In this document: piece by piece, positions 33,605 to 42,394 of the stretch | How positions within the stretch are numbered: the stretch's first letter is position 1 | Layout of the letters: every line of letters begins with the position of its first letter | Assembly: GCA_016794025.1 (NCBI GenBank) | Contig: JAEUKX010000039.1 | Coordinates: 1 to 58,385 of the forward strand | DNA length: 58,385 nt | DNA from: Rhodospirillales bacterium | Lineage (GTDB): Bacteria; Pseudomonadota; Alphaproteobacteria; CACIAM-22H2 | Direction: 5' to 3' | Notes under the pieces: model-generated | The model's database searches: none | What the model was told of the DNA's origin: nothing | The model's input: the letters and a program-made list of their open reading frames with translations, nothing else | Made by a program: the position numbers and the translations under genes

Positions 33605-36355
33605 ATGACCCAGCCACGGAACGACGAAGCCGCTGACGGCGGTTTCGCCAAGACCTATTCGCCTGCCGACATCGAAACACGCCGCTATGCGGAATGGGAG
33701 AAGGCTGGCGCATTCGCCTGCAATCCCGATGCGTCGGCCCAGCCTTACACCATCATGATGCCGCCGCCGAACGTGACCGGCTCCCTGCACATGGGGCATG
33801 CGCTTACGTTCACGGTCCAGGATGTCCTGATCCGCCACTGGCGCATGCGCGGCCGGGATGCGCTCTGGCAACCGGGTACGGACCATGCCGGCATCGCCAC
33901 GCAGATGGTCGTCGAGCGTCGTCTTGCCGAGCAGGGGGTCTTTCTGGACCGCGGCGGCGTGCCGCCGAAGAACGCGAATGCGAAGCTGATCGGCCGCGCG
34001 CAGTTTCTCGAGGAAGCCTGGAAGTGGAAGGCCGAATCAGGCGGCACAATCACGCGGCAGTTGCGCCGGCTCGGTGCATCGCCCGACTGGGCGCGCGAGC
34101 GCTTTACGATGGACGAGGGCCTTTCGCGCGCCGTACGGAGGGTTTTCGTCGATCTTTTCCGGCAGGGCCTGATCTATCGAGACAAGCGGCTGGTGAACTG
34201 GGATCCGAAGTTGCAGACGGCAGTTTCGGATCTCGAGGTCGAACAGCGCGAGATCAAAGGGAACCTCTGGCATTTCCGCTACCCGATCGAGGGCGATCCG
34301 AGCCGGTTCATCGTCGTGGCGACGACGCGTCCCGAGACGATGCTCGGCGATACCGCCGTTGCCGTCCATCCGGATGATTCGCGTTTCAAGGAGCTCGTCG
34401 GAAAGCGCGCCGTGCTTCCGCTTGTCGGGCGTGCGATCCCAATCGTCGCGGACGAGTATTCCGATCCCGAAAAGGGGAGTGGTGCCGTCAAGATCACGCC
34501 GGCCCATGACTTCAATGATTTCGAGGTCGGCCGCAGGCACGGGCTTGCGATGATCAATGTGCTCGACCGAGATGCGCGGATTGCAGGGGACGTGCCCGAG
34601 AAGTACCGAGGCCTGGACCGCCATGAAGCGCGCAAGCTTGTTGTCGCCGACATCGAGGCGGCGGGCCTTCTCGAGAAGGTAGAGGCACATACCCACATGG
34701 TGCCGCATGGCGACAGGTCCGGTGTGGCGCTCGAGCCGTGGCTGACCGACCAGTGGTTCTGCGACGCGGCGACTCTGGCGAGGCCAGCCATCGAGGCCGT
34801 CGAGAACGGACACACCCGTTTCGTGCCGAAGCACTGGGAGAACACCTATTACGAATGGATGCGCAACATCCAGCCGTGGTGCATCAGCCGGCAGCTCTGG
34901 TGGGGGCACAGAATTCCGGCCTGGTATGGGCCCGACGGGGAGGTTTTCGTCGCACACGATGTGCAGGAAGCCCAGTCAGCGGCGAGGTCCAAGTATGGCC
35001 GGGACGTCGAGCTGGTCCAGGACAACGACGTTCTGGATACGTGGTTCTCGTCTGCCCTGTGGCCGTTCTCCACGCTCGGTTGGCCCGAGCCGACGCCGGA
35101 ACTGAAGCGCTACTATCCTGGCGACGTCCTGGTGACCGGTTTCGACATCATCTTCTTCTGGGTCGCGCGAATGATGATGATGGGAATCCACTTCGGAAAC
35201 CCCGGCAAGCCTCTCGCCCAGCGCGTCCCGTTCCGCACCGTTTACATCCATGCGCTTGTTCGCGACGAGCGCGGCCAGAAGATGTCGAAGTCGAAGGGCA
35301 ACATCATCGATCCGCTCGACATCATCGGGAAATACGGCACCGATGCGCTGCGCTTCACGCTCTGCGCGCTGGCCGCACAGGGGCGCGACATCAAGCTTGC
35401 GCCGGCGCGCGTTGAGGGTTACCGGAACTTCATAACGAAGCTTTGGAACGCTGCACGATACGCGCGAATGAATGGCGCGGCGCCGGTTGCCGACTTCGAT
35501 CCGACAAAGGTTTCGGGCACGGTGAACAAATGGCTTCTCGGTGAACTCGCGCGCGCCGCCGCGGGCGTCACGGCCGCGATCGAAGGCTATCGGTTCAACG
35601 AAGCGGCGGATGCGATCTACCGCTTCGTCTGGGGCACGTTCTGCGACTGGTATCTCGAGTTCACGAAGCCGCTGCTGCAGCAGGGGAGCGGCGAGGAGAA
35701 ATCCGAGGTTCGCGCCACCGCCGCCTACACGATCGGCATCTGCCTGAAGCTGCTTCATCCTCTCGCGCCGTACGTGACGGAGGAGCTGTGGGAGGTTCTC
35801 GGATATCGGAAGGGCGATCTGCCGCTCATGTCCGAAAGCTGGCCCGTCCTGCCCGCGGAAATCGGAAATGCGGCAGCCGAGGAGGAAATGAACTGGGTGG
35901 TGGACGTCATTACGGCGATCCGCGCGCTGCGCGCCGAAATGAACGTCCCCCAATCCGCAAAGCTGCCGCTGTACCGTCGCGACGCCGGGACGGTTGCGCA
36001 GGCACGGCTGGGGCGTCACGAAGGCCTCATCCGGACGCTCGCGCGTGTCGAGGCGATCTCGGCCGAACCGGTCGGGCAGGGGACGAAGGGGGCTGCTCCC
36101 ATCGCCGTCGCGGACGCTACGCTCGTGCTGCCGCTCGCCGGATTCATCGACACGGCCGCGGAAAGCAAACGGATAGAGAAGGAGATCGCGAGACTTGCCG
36201 GCGATGCCGAGAAGCTGTCGCGGAAGCTCGCCAACGCGGATTTTCTTGCGAAGGCGGATCCCGAGGTCGTCGAGGAGCAGCGCGAGCGGCTCGCGGAGAC
36301 CGATGCTGCCAGACAGCGCCTCTCCGCGTCGCTCAGGCTCCTTCAGGGCCTCTGA
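33605..36355 (+). CDS. valS: Valyl-tRNA synthetase
   Basis: 916 residues, class I synthetase charging tRNA-Val. HIGH-type motif in PPPNVTGSLHMGHA (about 57-70), CP1 editing domain (VVATTRPETMLGDTAVAVHP, KITPAHDFNDF), KMSKS loop in RGQKMSKSKGN, anticodon-binding domain after residue 640, and a C-terminal coiled coil (AESKRIEKEIARLAGDAEKL) that is typical of ValRS. ATG 33605 begins 32 bp after popZ. No leader regulation was seen. Confidence 0.97.
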   Translation: MTQPRNDEAADGGFAKTYSPADIETRRYAEWEKAGAFACNPDASAQPYTIMMPPPNVTGSLHMGHALTFTVQDVLIRHWRMRGRDALWQPGTDHAGIATQMVVERRLAEQGVFLDRGGVPPKNANAKLIGRAQFLEEAWKWKAESGGTITRQLRRLGASPDWARERFTMDEGLSRAVRRVFVDLFRQGLIYRDKRLVNWDPKLQTAVSDLEVEQREIKGNLWHFRYPIEGDPSRFIVVATTRPETMLGDTAVAVHPDDSRFKELVGKRAVLPLVGRAIPIVADEYSDPEKGSGAVKITPAHDFNDFEVGRRHGLAMINVLDRDARIAGDVPEKYRGLDRHEARKLVVADIEAAGLLEKVEAHTHMVPHGDRSGVALEPWLTDQWFCDAATLARPAIEAVENGHTRFVPKHWENTYYEWMRNIQPWCISRQLWWGHRIPAWYGPDGEVFVAHDVQEAQSAARSKYGRDVELVQDNDVLDTWFSSALWPFSTLGWPEPTPELKRYYPGDVLVTGFDIIFFWVARMMMMGIHFGNPGKPLAQRVPFRTVYIHALVRDERGQKMSKSKGNIIDPLDIIGKYGTDALRFTLCALAAQGRDIKLAPARVEGYRNFITKLWNAARYARMNGAAPVADFDPTKVSGTVNKWLLGELARAAAGVTAAIEGYRFNEAADAIYRFVWGTFCDWYLEFTKPLLQQGSGEEKSEVRATAAYTIGICLKLLHPLAPYVTEELWEVLGYRKGDLPLMSESWPVLPAEIGNAAAEEEMNWVVDVITAIRALRAEMNVPQSAKLPLYRRDAGTVAQARLGRHEGLIRTLARVEAISAEPVGQGTKGAAPIAVADATLVLPLAGFIDTAAESKRIEKEIARLAGDAEKLSRKLANADFLAKADPEVVEEQRERLAETDAARQRLSASLRLLQGL

Positions 36356-36366
36356 CCTGTCTGGTC

Positions 36367-36421
36367 GCGCAAGTTCTCGTAAAGCGCCGGGCGTTCCCAT
36401 ATCGTTCCGCGAGAGTTGCGC
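36367..36421 (+). other. Long inverted repeat in the metG leader
   Basis: GCGCAAGTTCTCG (36367-36379) and CGAGAGTTGCGC (36410-36421) pair over 11 bp with one bulge across a 30-nt loop; a small hairpin GGCCC-ATAA-GGGCC follows at 36436-36449. Lies in the 115-bp gap between valS and metG. No T-tract follows, so it is a leader structure rather than a clear terminator. Confidence 0.4.
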
Positions 36422-36470
36422 TTCACTGTCCGCTGGCCCATAAGGGCCGCGCGGCATGGGGTAGAGGTCG

Positions 36471-38036
36471 ATGAAAAGCTATTACATCACGACGCCGATC
36501 TATTACGTGAACGACGTGCCGCACATCGGTCACGCTTACACGACGCTTGCCTGCGACGTGCTTGCCAGGTTCAAGCGGCTCGACGGCTTCGACGTTTTCT
36601 TCCTGACGGGGACGGACGAGCACGGCCAGAAGGTCGAGAAGTCGGCCATAGCCGCCGGCATGTCGCCGAAGGAATTCACCGACAAGGTTTCGGCCAATTT
36701 CCGCGCGCTTGGCGCGACGATGGGCTACTCCAACGACGATTTCATCCGCACGACCGAAGATCGGCATATTCGGTCGAGTCAGGCCATCTGGCAGGCGATG
36801 GCCGCACGCAAAACTCCGCTCGGCCGGGACAATATCTATCTTGGAAAATACGACGGCTGGTACGCTGTTCGCGACGAAGCCTACTACGACGAATCCGAAC
36901 TCGTTACGGGACCCGACGGCAAGAAGCGCGCGCCTTCGGGGGCCGAGGTCGAATGGGTCGAAGAGCCATCGTACTTTTTCCGCCTGTCGGATTGGGGCGA
37001 CTGGCTTCTGGCATTCTACAAGTCGAACCCGGATGCCGTCGGCCCGGCAACACGCCTCAACGAGGTGCGCAGTTTCGTGGAGCAGGGGCTTCACGACCTG
37101 TCGATTTCGCGCACGACATTCGGCTGGGGCGTGAAGGTTCCGGGCGACGAAAAGCACGTCATGTACGTATGGCTCGATGCGCTTACGAACTACATCACCG
37201 CAGCCGGATACCCGGATGTCGAAGGCGAGAAGTTCCGCCGGTTCTGGCCCGCCGATCTGCACATGGTCGGCAAGGATATCGTGCGTTTCCACACGGTCTA
37301 CTGGCCGGCCTTCCTGGCTGCCGCTGGCATCGCCACGCCCAAGCGTGTCTTCGCGCACGGCTGGTGGACCAATGAAGGGCAGAAAATCTCGAAATCCCTC
37401 GGCAATGTCATCGACCCCGTAAAGCTGGTCGAAAAATATGGCCTCGATCCGGTTCGGTATTTCCTATTGCGCGAGGTTTCGTTCGGGCAAGACGGCGACT
37501 TCAGCAATTCCGCGATGGTCCGCCGGATGAACACGGATCTGGCCAATGATCTTGGCAATCTTGCCCAGCGCGTGCTGTCGTTCGTCGCCAAGAACGCGGG
37601 CGGAGAGGTGCCGCAGCACGGCGCACTTGCGGATGCCGACCGGGCGCTGCTTGGCGCGGCCGGCGACCTGCTGGTGACGATTCGCGCGGAACTCGACCAG
37701 CAGGCTTTCCACAAGGCGCTGGAGGCGACATTTGCGGTGGTTGCCGAGGCGAACCGCTATGTCGACGCGCAGGCGCCCTGGACGCTGCGCAAGACCGACC
37801 CGGCGCGCATGGCGACCGTCCTCTATGTTCTCATGGAGACGATCCGCCTGATTGGCTTTGCCCTTCAGCCGTTCATGCCGACGACGATCGGTCGACTACT
37901 CGATCTTCTGGCGGTCGGTGCCGATGCCCGCAGTTTCTCGCATTGGGACTGGGCGCTGAAGCCCGGTACGAAGCTTCCGGCGCCTTCCGGGCTTTTCCCG
38001 CGCTTTGTCGAGGATGCGCCGGCGGCGAAGGGATGA
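36471..38036 (+). CDS. metG: Methionyl-tRNA synthetase
   Basis: 521 residues, class I synthetase charging initiator and elongator tRNA-Met. HIGH motif in YYVNDVPHIGHAYT near residue 20, TDEHGQKVEKSA, WLDALTNYITAAG, VGKDIVRFHTVYWPAFL, and the KMSKS-equivalent KISKSLGN near 305. The C-terminal dimerisation domain of the E. coli enzyme is absent, as in many alphaproteobacteria. ATG 36471 has GGGTAGAGG upstream. The stop overlaps the next start (ATGA at 38033), so metG, the tatD-like gene and the MBL gene form one coupled unit. Confidence 0.97.
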   Translation: MKSYYITTPIYYVNDVPHIGHAYTTLACDVLARFKRLDGFDVFFLTGTDEHGQKVEKSAIAAGMSPKEFTDKVSANFRALGATMGYSNDDFIRTTEDRHIRSSQAIWQAMAARKTPLGRDNIYLGKYDGWYAVRDEAYYDESELVTGPDGKKRAPSGAEVEWVEEPSYFFRLSDWGDWLLAFYKSNPDAVGPATRLNEVRSFVEQGLHDLSISRTTFGWGVKVPGDEKHVMYVWLDALTNYITAAGYPDVEGEKFRRFWPADLHMVGKDIVRFHTVYWPAFLAAAGIATPKRVFAHGWWTNEGQKISKSLGNVIDPVKLVEKYGLDPVRYFLLREVSFGQDGDFSNSAMVRRMNTDLANDLGNLAQRVLSFVAKNAGGEVPQHGALADADRALLGAAGDLLVTIRAELDQQAFHKALEATFAVVAEANRYVDAQAPWTLRKTDPARMATVLYVLMETIRLIGFALQPFMPTTIGRLLDLLAVGADARSFSHWDWALKPGTKLPAPSGLFPRFVEDAPAAKG

Positions 38037-38842
38037 CGGAAACGATGCTCGTCGACAGCCACTGCCATCTGGATTTTCCCGAGCTCCAGCGCGATCTTGA
38101 CGGCGTGCTTGCGCGCGCCAGGGGGGCTGGCGTCGAGACGATGCTGGCGATAGGCACGCGTCTTTCCAAGTTTCCCGGTGTCCGCGCGATCGCTGAAGCG
38201 CATGCGAACGTCTTCTGCACAGTCGGCATTCATCCGCACGAGGCGGCGAACGAGACGGCTGCCGTCGATGCACTGCTAGCGCTGGCCGATCATCCGAAGG
38301 TCGTCGGACTTGGGGAGACCGGGCTCGATTATTACTATGACAAGAGCCCGCGCGCGGCGCAGGCGGAGAATTTCCGGGCGCATCTGCGTGCCGCACAGGA
38401 AAGCGGGCTGCCCGTCGTCATTCATACCCGCGATGCCGACGCAGACACGGCCGACCTGCTGGAATGGGCAAGGCGAGAACTTCCCCAGGTGACCGGGGTC
38501 CTCCACTGCTTCACATCGTCGCTTGAACTTGCGCACAAGGCGATCGACTTGGGCTACCTCATCTCGATTTCCGGAATTGTGACGTTCAAGAACGCCGAGG
38601 ATCTGCGCCAGACGGTGAGGGAACTGCCGGTCGAGCGCCTCATGGTCGAAACGGATTCACCTTTCCTTTCGCCGGTACCCGTCCGCGGGAAGTCCTGTGA
38701 ACCGAGCTATGTGGCGCACACGGCGCGCTTCGTCGCAAATCTCAAGGGTGTGCCGGTCGAGGAACTGGCGGCGGTGACGACGGCGAATTTCTACAGGCTG
38801 TTTTCGCGTGCCCGCCGGCCGGGGAGTGCCGCGGCGGCATGA
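38033..38842 (+). CDS. TatD family metal-dependent hydrolase
   Basis: 269 residues, TIM-barrel amidohydrolase. Metal ligands: VDSHCHLDF (N-terminal HxH), E in GLGETGLDYYYD, VIHTRDAD, HCFTSS, and the final ETDSPFLSP Asp. Homologues are 3'-5' DNA/RNA exonucleases or D-aminoacyl-hydrolase-like proteins. The placement after metG is conserved in many bacteria. The start at 38033 is within the metG stop, implying coupled translation. An open frame upstream to 37943 overlaps metG and is rejected. Confidence 0.93.
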   Translation: MTETMLVDSHCHLDFPELQRDLDGVLARARGAGVETMLAIGTRLSKFPGVRAIAEAHANVFCTVGIHPHEAANETAAVDALLALADHPKVVGLGETGLDYYYDKSPRAAQAENFRAHLRAAQESGLPVVIHTRDADADTADLLEWARRELPQVTGVLHCFTSSLELAHKAIDLGYLISISGIVTFKNAEDLRQTVRELPVERLMVETDSPFLSPVPVRGKSCEPSYVAHTARFVANLKGVPVEELAAVTTANFYRLFSRARRPGSAAAA

Positions 38843-39645
38843 GTCTGCGGGTCACGGTCCTCGGCAGCGGCTCGTCCGGCGGCGTTCCGCTCGTGGGATG
38901 TGGCTGTGCCGTATGCATCTCGGACAATCCGAGGAACAAGCGACTGCGGGTCTCGATCGTCGTCGAGAGCGCAAGGACGCGCATCCTTGTGGATGCCAGC
39001 CCGGACCTTCGGGCCCAACTGCTGCGCTTCGGCGAAGCCCGATTTGATGCCGTCATTTTCACCCACGCGCACGCCGACCACATGCACGGGATCGACGAGA
39101 TCCGGTCCATCAACCATGCGATCCGGGCGCCAATCGATTGCTATGCCGATGCCGGGACGCTCGCGGAAGCACGCCAGCGGTTCGGGTACGCCTTTGGTCC
39201 GGTGGCAGATCTTCCGGGCGGCCATTTTGTCGTTCCTGTCCTGCGGCCGGTTCCGATGCGGCCGGGCGAGCCGATCCGCATCGGGGACATAGATCTTGTT
39301 GGCTTCGAGCAGATGCATGGCGGCGACCGGACGCCGACGCTCGGGCTGCGCTTTGGCCCGTTTGCGTACTCGACGGACGTCAAATCGCTCGACGACCGGG
39401 CGTTCGAGGTGCTGGGCGGGGTGGATACCTGGATCGTCGACTGCCTGCAGGAAGCGCCTAATTGGGCGCATAGCCATCTGGACCAGACGCTCGAGTGGAT
39501 CCGGCGGGTCAGGCCGCGACGGGCCTTGCTGACGCACATGAACCATCGGGTCGACTATGCGGACTGGTCGCGCCGACTTCCTGCGGGTGTTGAACCGGCA
39601 TTTGACGGCCAGCAGATCGAAATTCAGCGCGCTTTCCACAGATGA
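38839..39645 (+). CDS. MBL-fold metallo-hydrolase (PhnP-like)
   Basis: 268 residues. Metallo-beta-lactamase fold with THAHADH (75-81) binding a dinuclear metal centre. An N-terminal Cys cluster GCGCAVC (C21, C23, C26), as in PhnP-type phosphodiesterases, may hold a structural zinc. Later ligands are in YSTDVKSLDD and LTHMNHRVDY. PhnP cleaves cyclic ribose phosphates in phosphonate breakdown, but no phn genes are nearby and the tatD-linked branch has no proven substrate. Coupled to the previous gene by ATGA overlap. Confidence 0.9.
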   Translation: MSLRVTVLGSGSSGGVPLVGCGCAVCISDNPRNKRLRVSIVVESARTRILVDASPDLRAQLLRFGEARFDAVIFTHAHADHMHGIDEIRSINHAIRAPIDCYADAGTLAEARQRFGYAFGPVADLPGGHFVVPVLRPVPMRPGEPIRIGDIDLVGFEQMHGGDRTPTLGLRFGPFAYSTDVKSLDDRAFEVLGGVDTWIVDCLQEAPNWAHSHLDQTLEWIRRVRPRRALLTHMNHRVDYADWSRRLPAGVEPAFDGQQIEIQRAFHR

Positions 39646-39796
39646 TTTGAGAATGTAGAAATCGGCAGCATCCTATTGAATATATTTTTGATTAGTTATT
39701 TTTGATAATATACATTATGCAATAATGCGATTACGCATTCGGAGGTCTGCTACACTCCTTGGCTCGCGTTCGAATCCAGAGTCGCCGTGACGAAAG
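39646..39796. promoter_or_regulatory. AT-rich intergenic region with a small dyad
   Basis: A 151-bp gap much richer in A/T than its surroundings (39650-39725). It holds -10-like blocks (GATAAT, TATACA) and the dyad AATGCG-ATTA-CGCATT at 39724-39739, placed some 60 bp before the pentapeptide gene. Likely promoter region of the pentapeptide-mazG genes; exact elements are uncertain. Confidence 0.45.
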
Positions 39797-40657
39797 ATGG
39801 GTGAGCAACTGGACTATGTGTGGTTCTGGCTGCTCGCCAATTCCGGCGAGCTGCGCGACCTGCTGGTTGGCGCTGCAGCCGCGGCTGTCGTGCCGTTTCT
39901 GGCTTACCGTGCGTGGGTCGCACGCCGCCTGGTGGCAGCGCGCCAGCGGACGGCGGAGGCAACGGAGCTGGGCAAGTCGGCCGAGATCATGGCCGCCGCG
40001 TTCGACGGGCTTGGCGGGCCGAAAGTCCAGAACCGCGTCGGCGCGATCTATACGCTCGAGCGCCACGCGCTCGACCGGCCCGGCGATCAGGGGCCGATTG
40101 TCCAGTCGCTTGCGGCGTTCGTGCGGGAACGCTGCCCCGCCCCGGCTCCGGTTCTTGTCGATGGTCGGTATAGGGCGCCGGAGAGCGACGATATCTACCG
40201 TCCGCCGCTGACGGACGTGCAGGCGGCCGTCAGCGTCCTTGGCCGGCGGCGACGGGCAAACGATCCGCCAGGACTGCGGCTGTCGCTGGCCGGTGCCAAC
40301 CTGTCCGGATACGACCTTTCGGACGGCGACTTCACCGGGGCGAATTTCAAGGGCACATATCTCTGCGGTGCCAATTTCGCCGGCGCCAAGCTCGGCCGGT
40401 CCGATTTCCAGCTGGCGGTCCTCGAGAACGCCGATTTCTACGGCGCGGATGCGCAGGGGGCGTCGTTCTCGGCGGCCTACTGCGGCGGTTCCCGGTTCGC
40501 GCATGCGAACCTGAATGAGGCGGCCTTCATCGACGCCGATCTGCGGGAGGCCGACTTCACGGGCGCGCGGCTTGAACGTGCGGACATGCGCGGTGCAGCG
40601 CTCGACGGCGCACGGATCGATCGAAAGCGACTGCTGCCTGGCTCGACAAGCGGGTGA
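39797..40657 (+). CDS. Membrane-anchored pentapeptide-repeat protein
   Basis: 286 residues. One N-terminal membrane helix (about 20-40, DLLVGAAAAAVVPFLAYRAW) is followed by a helical cytoplasmic region and a right-handed pentapeptide-repeat stack from about 155 to 275 (A-N/D-L/F-x-x units such as GANLSGYDLSDGDFTGANF and ADLREADFTGARLERADM). The stack folds as a beta-helix; members range from gyrase-mimicking proteins to membrane-associated scaffolds. The segment VQNRVGAIYTLERHALD before the stack recurs in pentapeptide proteins with a membrane anchor. No function can be assigned. The stop overlaps the mazG start region. Confidence 0.85.
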   Translation: MGEQLDYVWFWLLANSGELRDLLVGAAAAAVVPFLAYRAWVARRLVAARQRTAEATELGKSAEIMAAAFDGLGGPKVQNRVGAIYTLERHALDRPGDQGPIVQSLAAFVRERCPAPAPVLVDGRYRAPESDDIYRPPLTDVQAAVSVLGRRRRANDPPGLRLSLAGANLSGYDLSDGDFTGANFKGTYLCGANFAGAKLGRSDFQLAVLENADFYGADAQGASFSAAYCGGSRFAHANLNEAAFIDADLREADFTGARLERADMRGAALDGARIDRKRLLPGSTSG

Positions 40658-41532
40658 CGAACTCTTACGTTCGCCCTTCCCGCGCGGCGACCGCGCCTGA
40701 ACCGGATCCACGGCCCGAAATGACGACCGCTGCCGACGACACCGCGAAATCTCCCATCGACAGGCTGATTAACGTCATGGCCCGGCTGCGGGACCGAAAT
40801 GGCGGGTGTCCCTGGGATGTCGAGCAGACCTTCGCGACGATCGCGCCCTATACGGTCGAAGAAGCGTACGAGGTCGCCGATGCGATCGAACGCAATGATC
40901 TGGCGGCGCTGCGCGAGGAACTGGGGGACCTGCTTTTCCAGGTCGTCTTCCACGCACGCATGGCACAGGAAATCGGAGAATTCGACTTCAATACCGTGGC
41001 GACGGAACTTGCCGAGAAAATGATCCGGCGCCACCCGCATGTTTTCGGTGAGCGGCAGATTCGCGACGCAAGTGCCCAGACCGAGGCATGGGAGGCCCAG
41101 AAGGCCCATGAGCGGCGTTCGAAGGACGCCGCAGCCGGGACGCTCGATGGAATCCCGGTTGCCTTCCCTGCCCTGATGCGTGCCCAGAAGCTTCAGAAGC
41201 GGGCGAGCCGTGTCGGCTTCGACTGGGGTGAAGCGAAGCTCGCGCTTGAGAAGGTTGCCGAAGAGGTCGAGGAGCTTGGCGCCGAGCTTGGCTCGGCCAA
41301 TTCCGCGGCGATCGAGGAGGAACTTGGCGACCTGCTGTTTGCAGTCGTCAATGTCGGGCGGCTTGCAGGTGCCGACGCCGAGACCGCACTGCGCCGGGCC
41401 AATGCAAAGTTCGAGCGGCGGTTTGCGGCGGTCGAACGCCTGCTTGCCGAGCGCGGGCGGACGCCGGCGCAATCCAACCTTGCGGAAATGGATGCCCTCT
41501 GGCAGCGCGTGAAGGAAGCGGAGCGCGCCTGA
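40654..41532 (+). CDS. mazG: Nucleoside triphosphate pyrophosphohydrolase MazG
   Basis: 292 residues from GTG 40654 (overlapping the previous stop), or 270 from ATG 40720, where family similarity begins. Two tandem MazG domains: CPWDVEQTFATIAPYTVEEAYE with EELGDLLFQVVFHARMAQE, and EVEELGAELG with EEELGDLLFAVVNVGR. The paired acidic EExxE and ExxD motifs bind Mg and the nucleotide. It hydrolyses NTPs and non-canonical nucleotides to monophosphates, and in E. coli tempers ppGpp signalling. It lies between the pentapeptide protein and a hydrolase gene 1 bp downstream. Confidence 0.94.
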   Translation: MTNSYVRPSRAATAPEPDPRPEMTTAADDTAKSPIDRLINVMARLRDRNGGCPWDVEQTFATIAPYTVEEAYEVADAIERNDLAALREELGDLLFQVVFHARMAQEIGEFDFNTVATELAEKMIRRHPHVFGERQIRDASAQTEAWEAQKAHERRSKDAAAGTLDGIPVAFPALMRAQKLQKRASRVGFDWGEAKLALEKVAEEVEELGAELGSANSAAIEEELGDLLFAVVNVGRLAGADAETALRRANAKFERRFAAVERLLAERGRTPAQSNLAEMDALWQRVKEAERA

Positions 41533-41533
41533 G

Positions 41534-42394
41534 ATGCGCGAATGTCGCTACACGTCCAGCGACGGCCTGCGGCTTTTCTATCGCGCGTTTGATCCGCTCG
41601 TCCCTGGCCCTGCGACCGGATCGCCTGTCCTGTGCCTGCCCGGCCTCACGCGGCATTCCGGCGATTTCATCGGGTTCGCGAAACGTCTTTCCGGTGCGGG
41701 GCGACGGGTCGTGTGCCCGGATCTGCGCGGTCGAGGGCGGTCGGAATATTCTGCCGATTGGCGGACCTACGATCCAGCCTACTACATCGACGACATCAGA
41801 GGCCTTCTGGCCGTGGAACAGATTGATCGGGCCGTCATCGTCGGCACGTCGATGGGGGGGCTGCTGTCGATGGCGATGGGGGCGGCCATGCCGACGGTAC
41901 TTGCCGGTCTCATCATCAACGATGTCGGCCCGGATATCGCGGCGGACGGACAGGCGCGCATTCTCGACTATATTTCGGTCGACCGGCCGCAGCCGGATTG
42001 GGCAAGCGCCGCACGCCATCTCCGGCAGCTGCTGCCCAATCTTTCCGTCTCCGATGAGGCCGGCTGGATCCGGGTCGCGCGCAATACGTACCGGGAAGGA
42101 CCCGACGGGCTGCTCCATTTCGATTGGGATGTATCGCTACATCGCGCCGTGCGTCGTGGCGTCGATCCAAACATCGACCTCTGGGCGCTCTGGCGCTCGG
42201 TCGTACACCTGCCTATTCTGGTCGTACGCGGCGGCGTCTCGGATGTGCTTTCATCTGCGACGTTCGCGCGAATGAAGGAAACCAAACGCGATCTCGCGCA
42301 GGTCGAGCTGCCAGGGGTCGGCCACACGCCGTCGCTCGAAGAACCAGCCAGCACCGAGGCCATCGATGATTTCTTCCGCCGTCACCAGATCTGA
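41534..42394 (+). CDS. Alpha/beta hydrolase
   Basis: 286 residues, alpha/beta-hydrolase fold. Oxyanion region CLPGLTRHSGDF, nucleophile elbow GTSMGG (Ser near residue 107), acid in VVRGGVSDVLS, and catalytic His in PGVGHTPSL. Cytoplasmic, no signal peptide. The substrate is not predictable; close types include ester and C-C bond hydrolases. ATG 41534 is 1 bp after the mazG stop. Its 3' end overlaps the following PLP-enzyme gene by 29 bp, so the two are translationally linked. Confidence 0.87.
   Translation: MRECRYTSSDGLRLFYRAFDPLVPGPATGSPVLCLPGLTRHSGDFIGFAKRLSGAGRRVVCPDLRGRGRSEYSADWRTYDPAYYIDDIRGLLAVEQIDRAVIVGTSMGGLLSMAMGAAMPTVLAGLIINDVGPDIAADGQARILDYISVDRPQPDWASAARHLRQLLPNLSVSDEAGWIRVARNTYREGPDGLLHFDWDVSLHRAVRRGVDPNIDLWALWRSVVHLPILVVRGGVSDVLSSATFARMKETKRDLAQVELPGVGHTPSLEEPASTEAIDDFFRRHQI

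Noticed and set aside
34976..36457. 493-codon minus-strand frame opposite valS
   Set aside because: Antisense to a complete valyl-tRNA synthetase.
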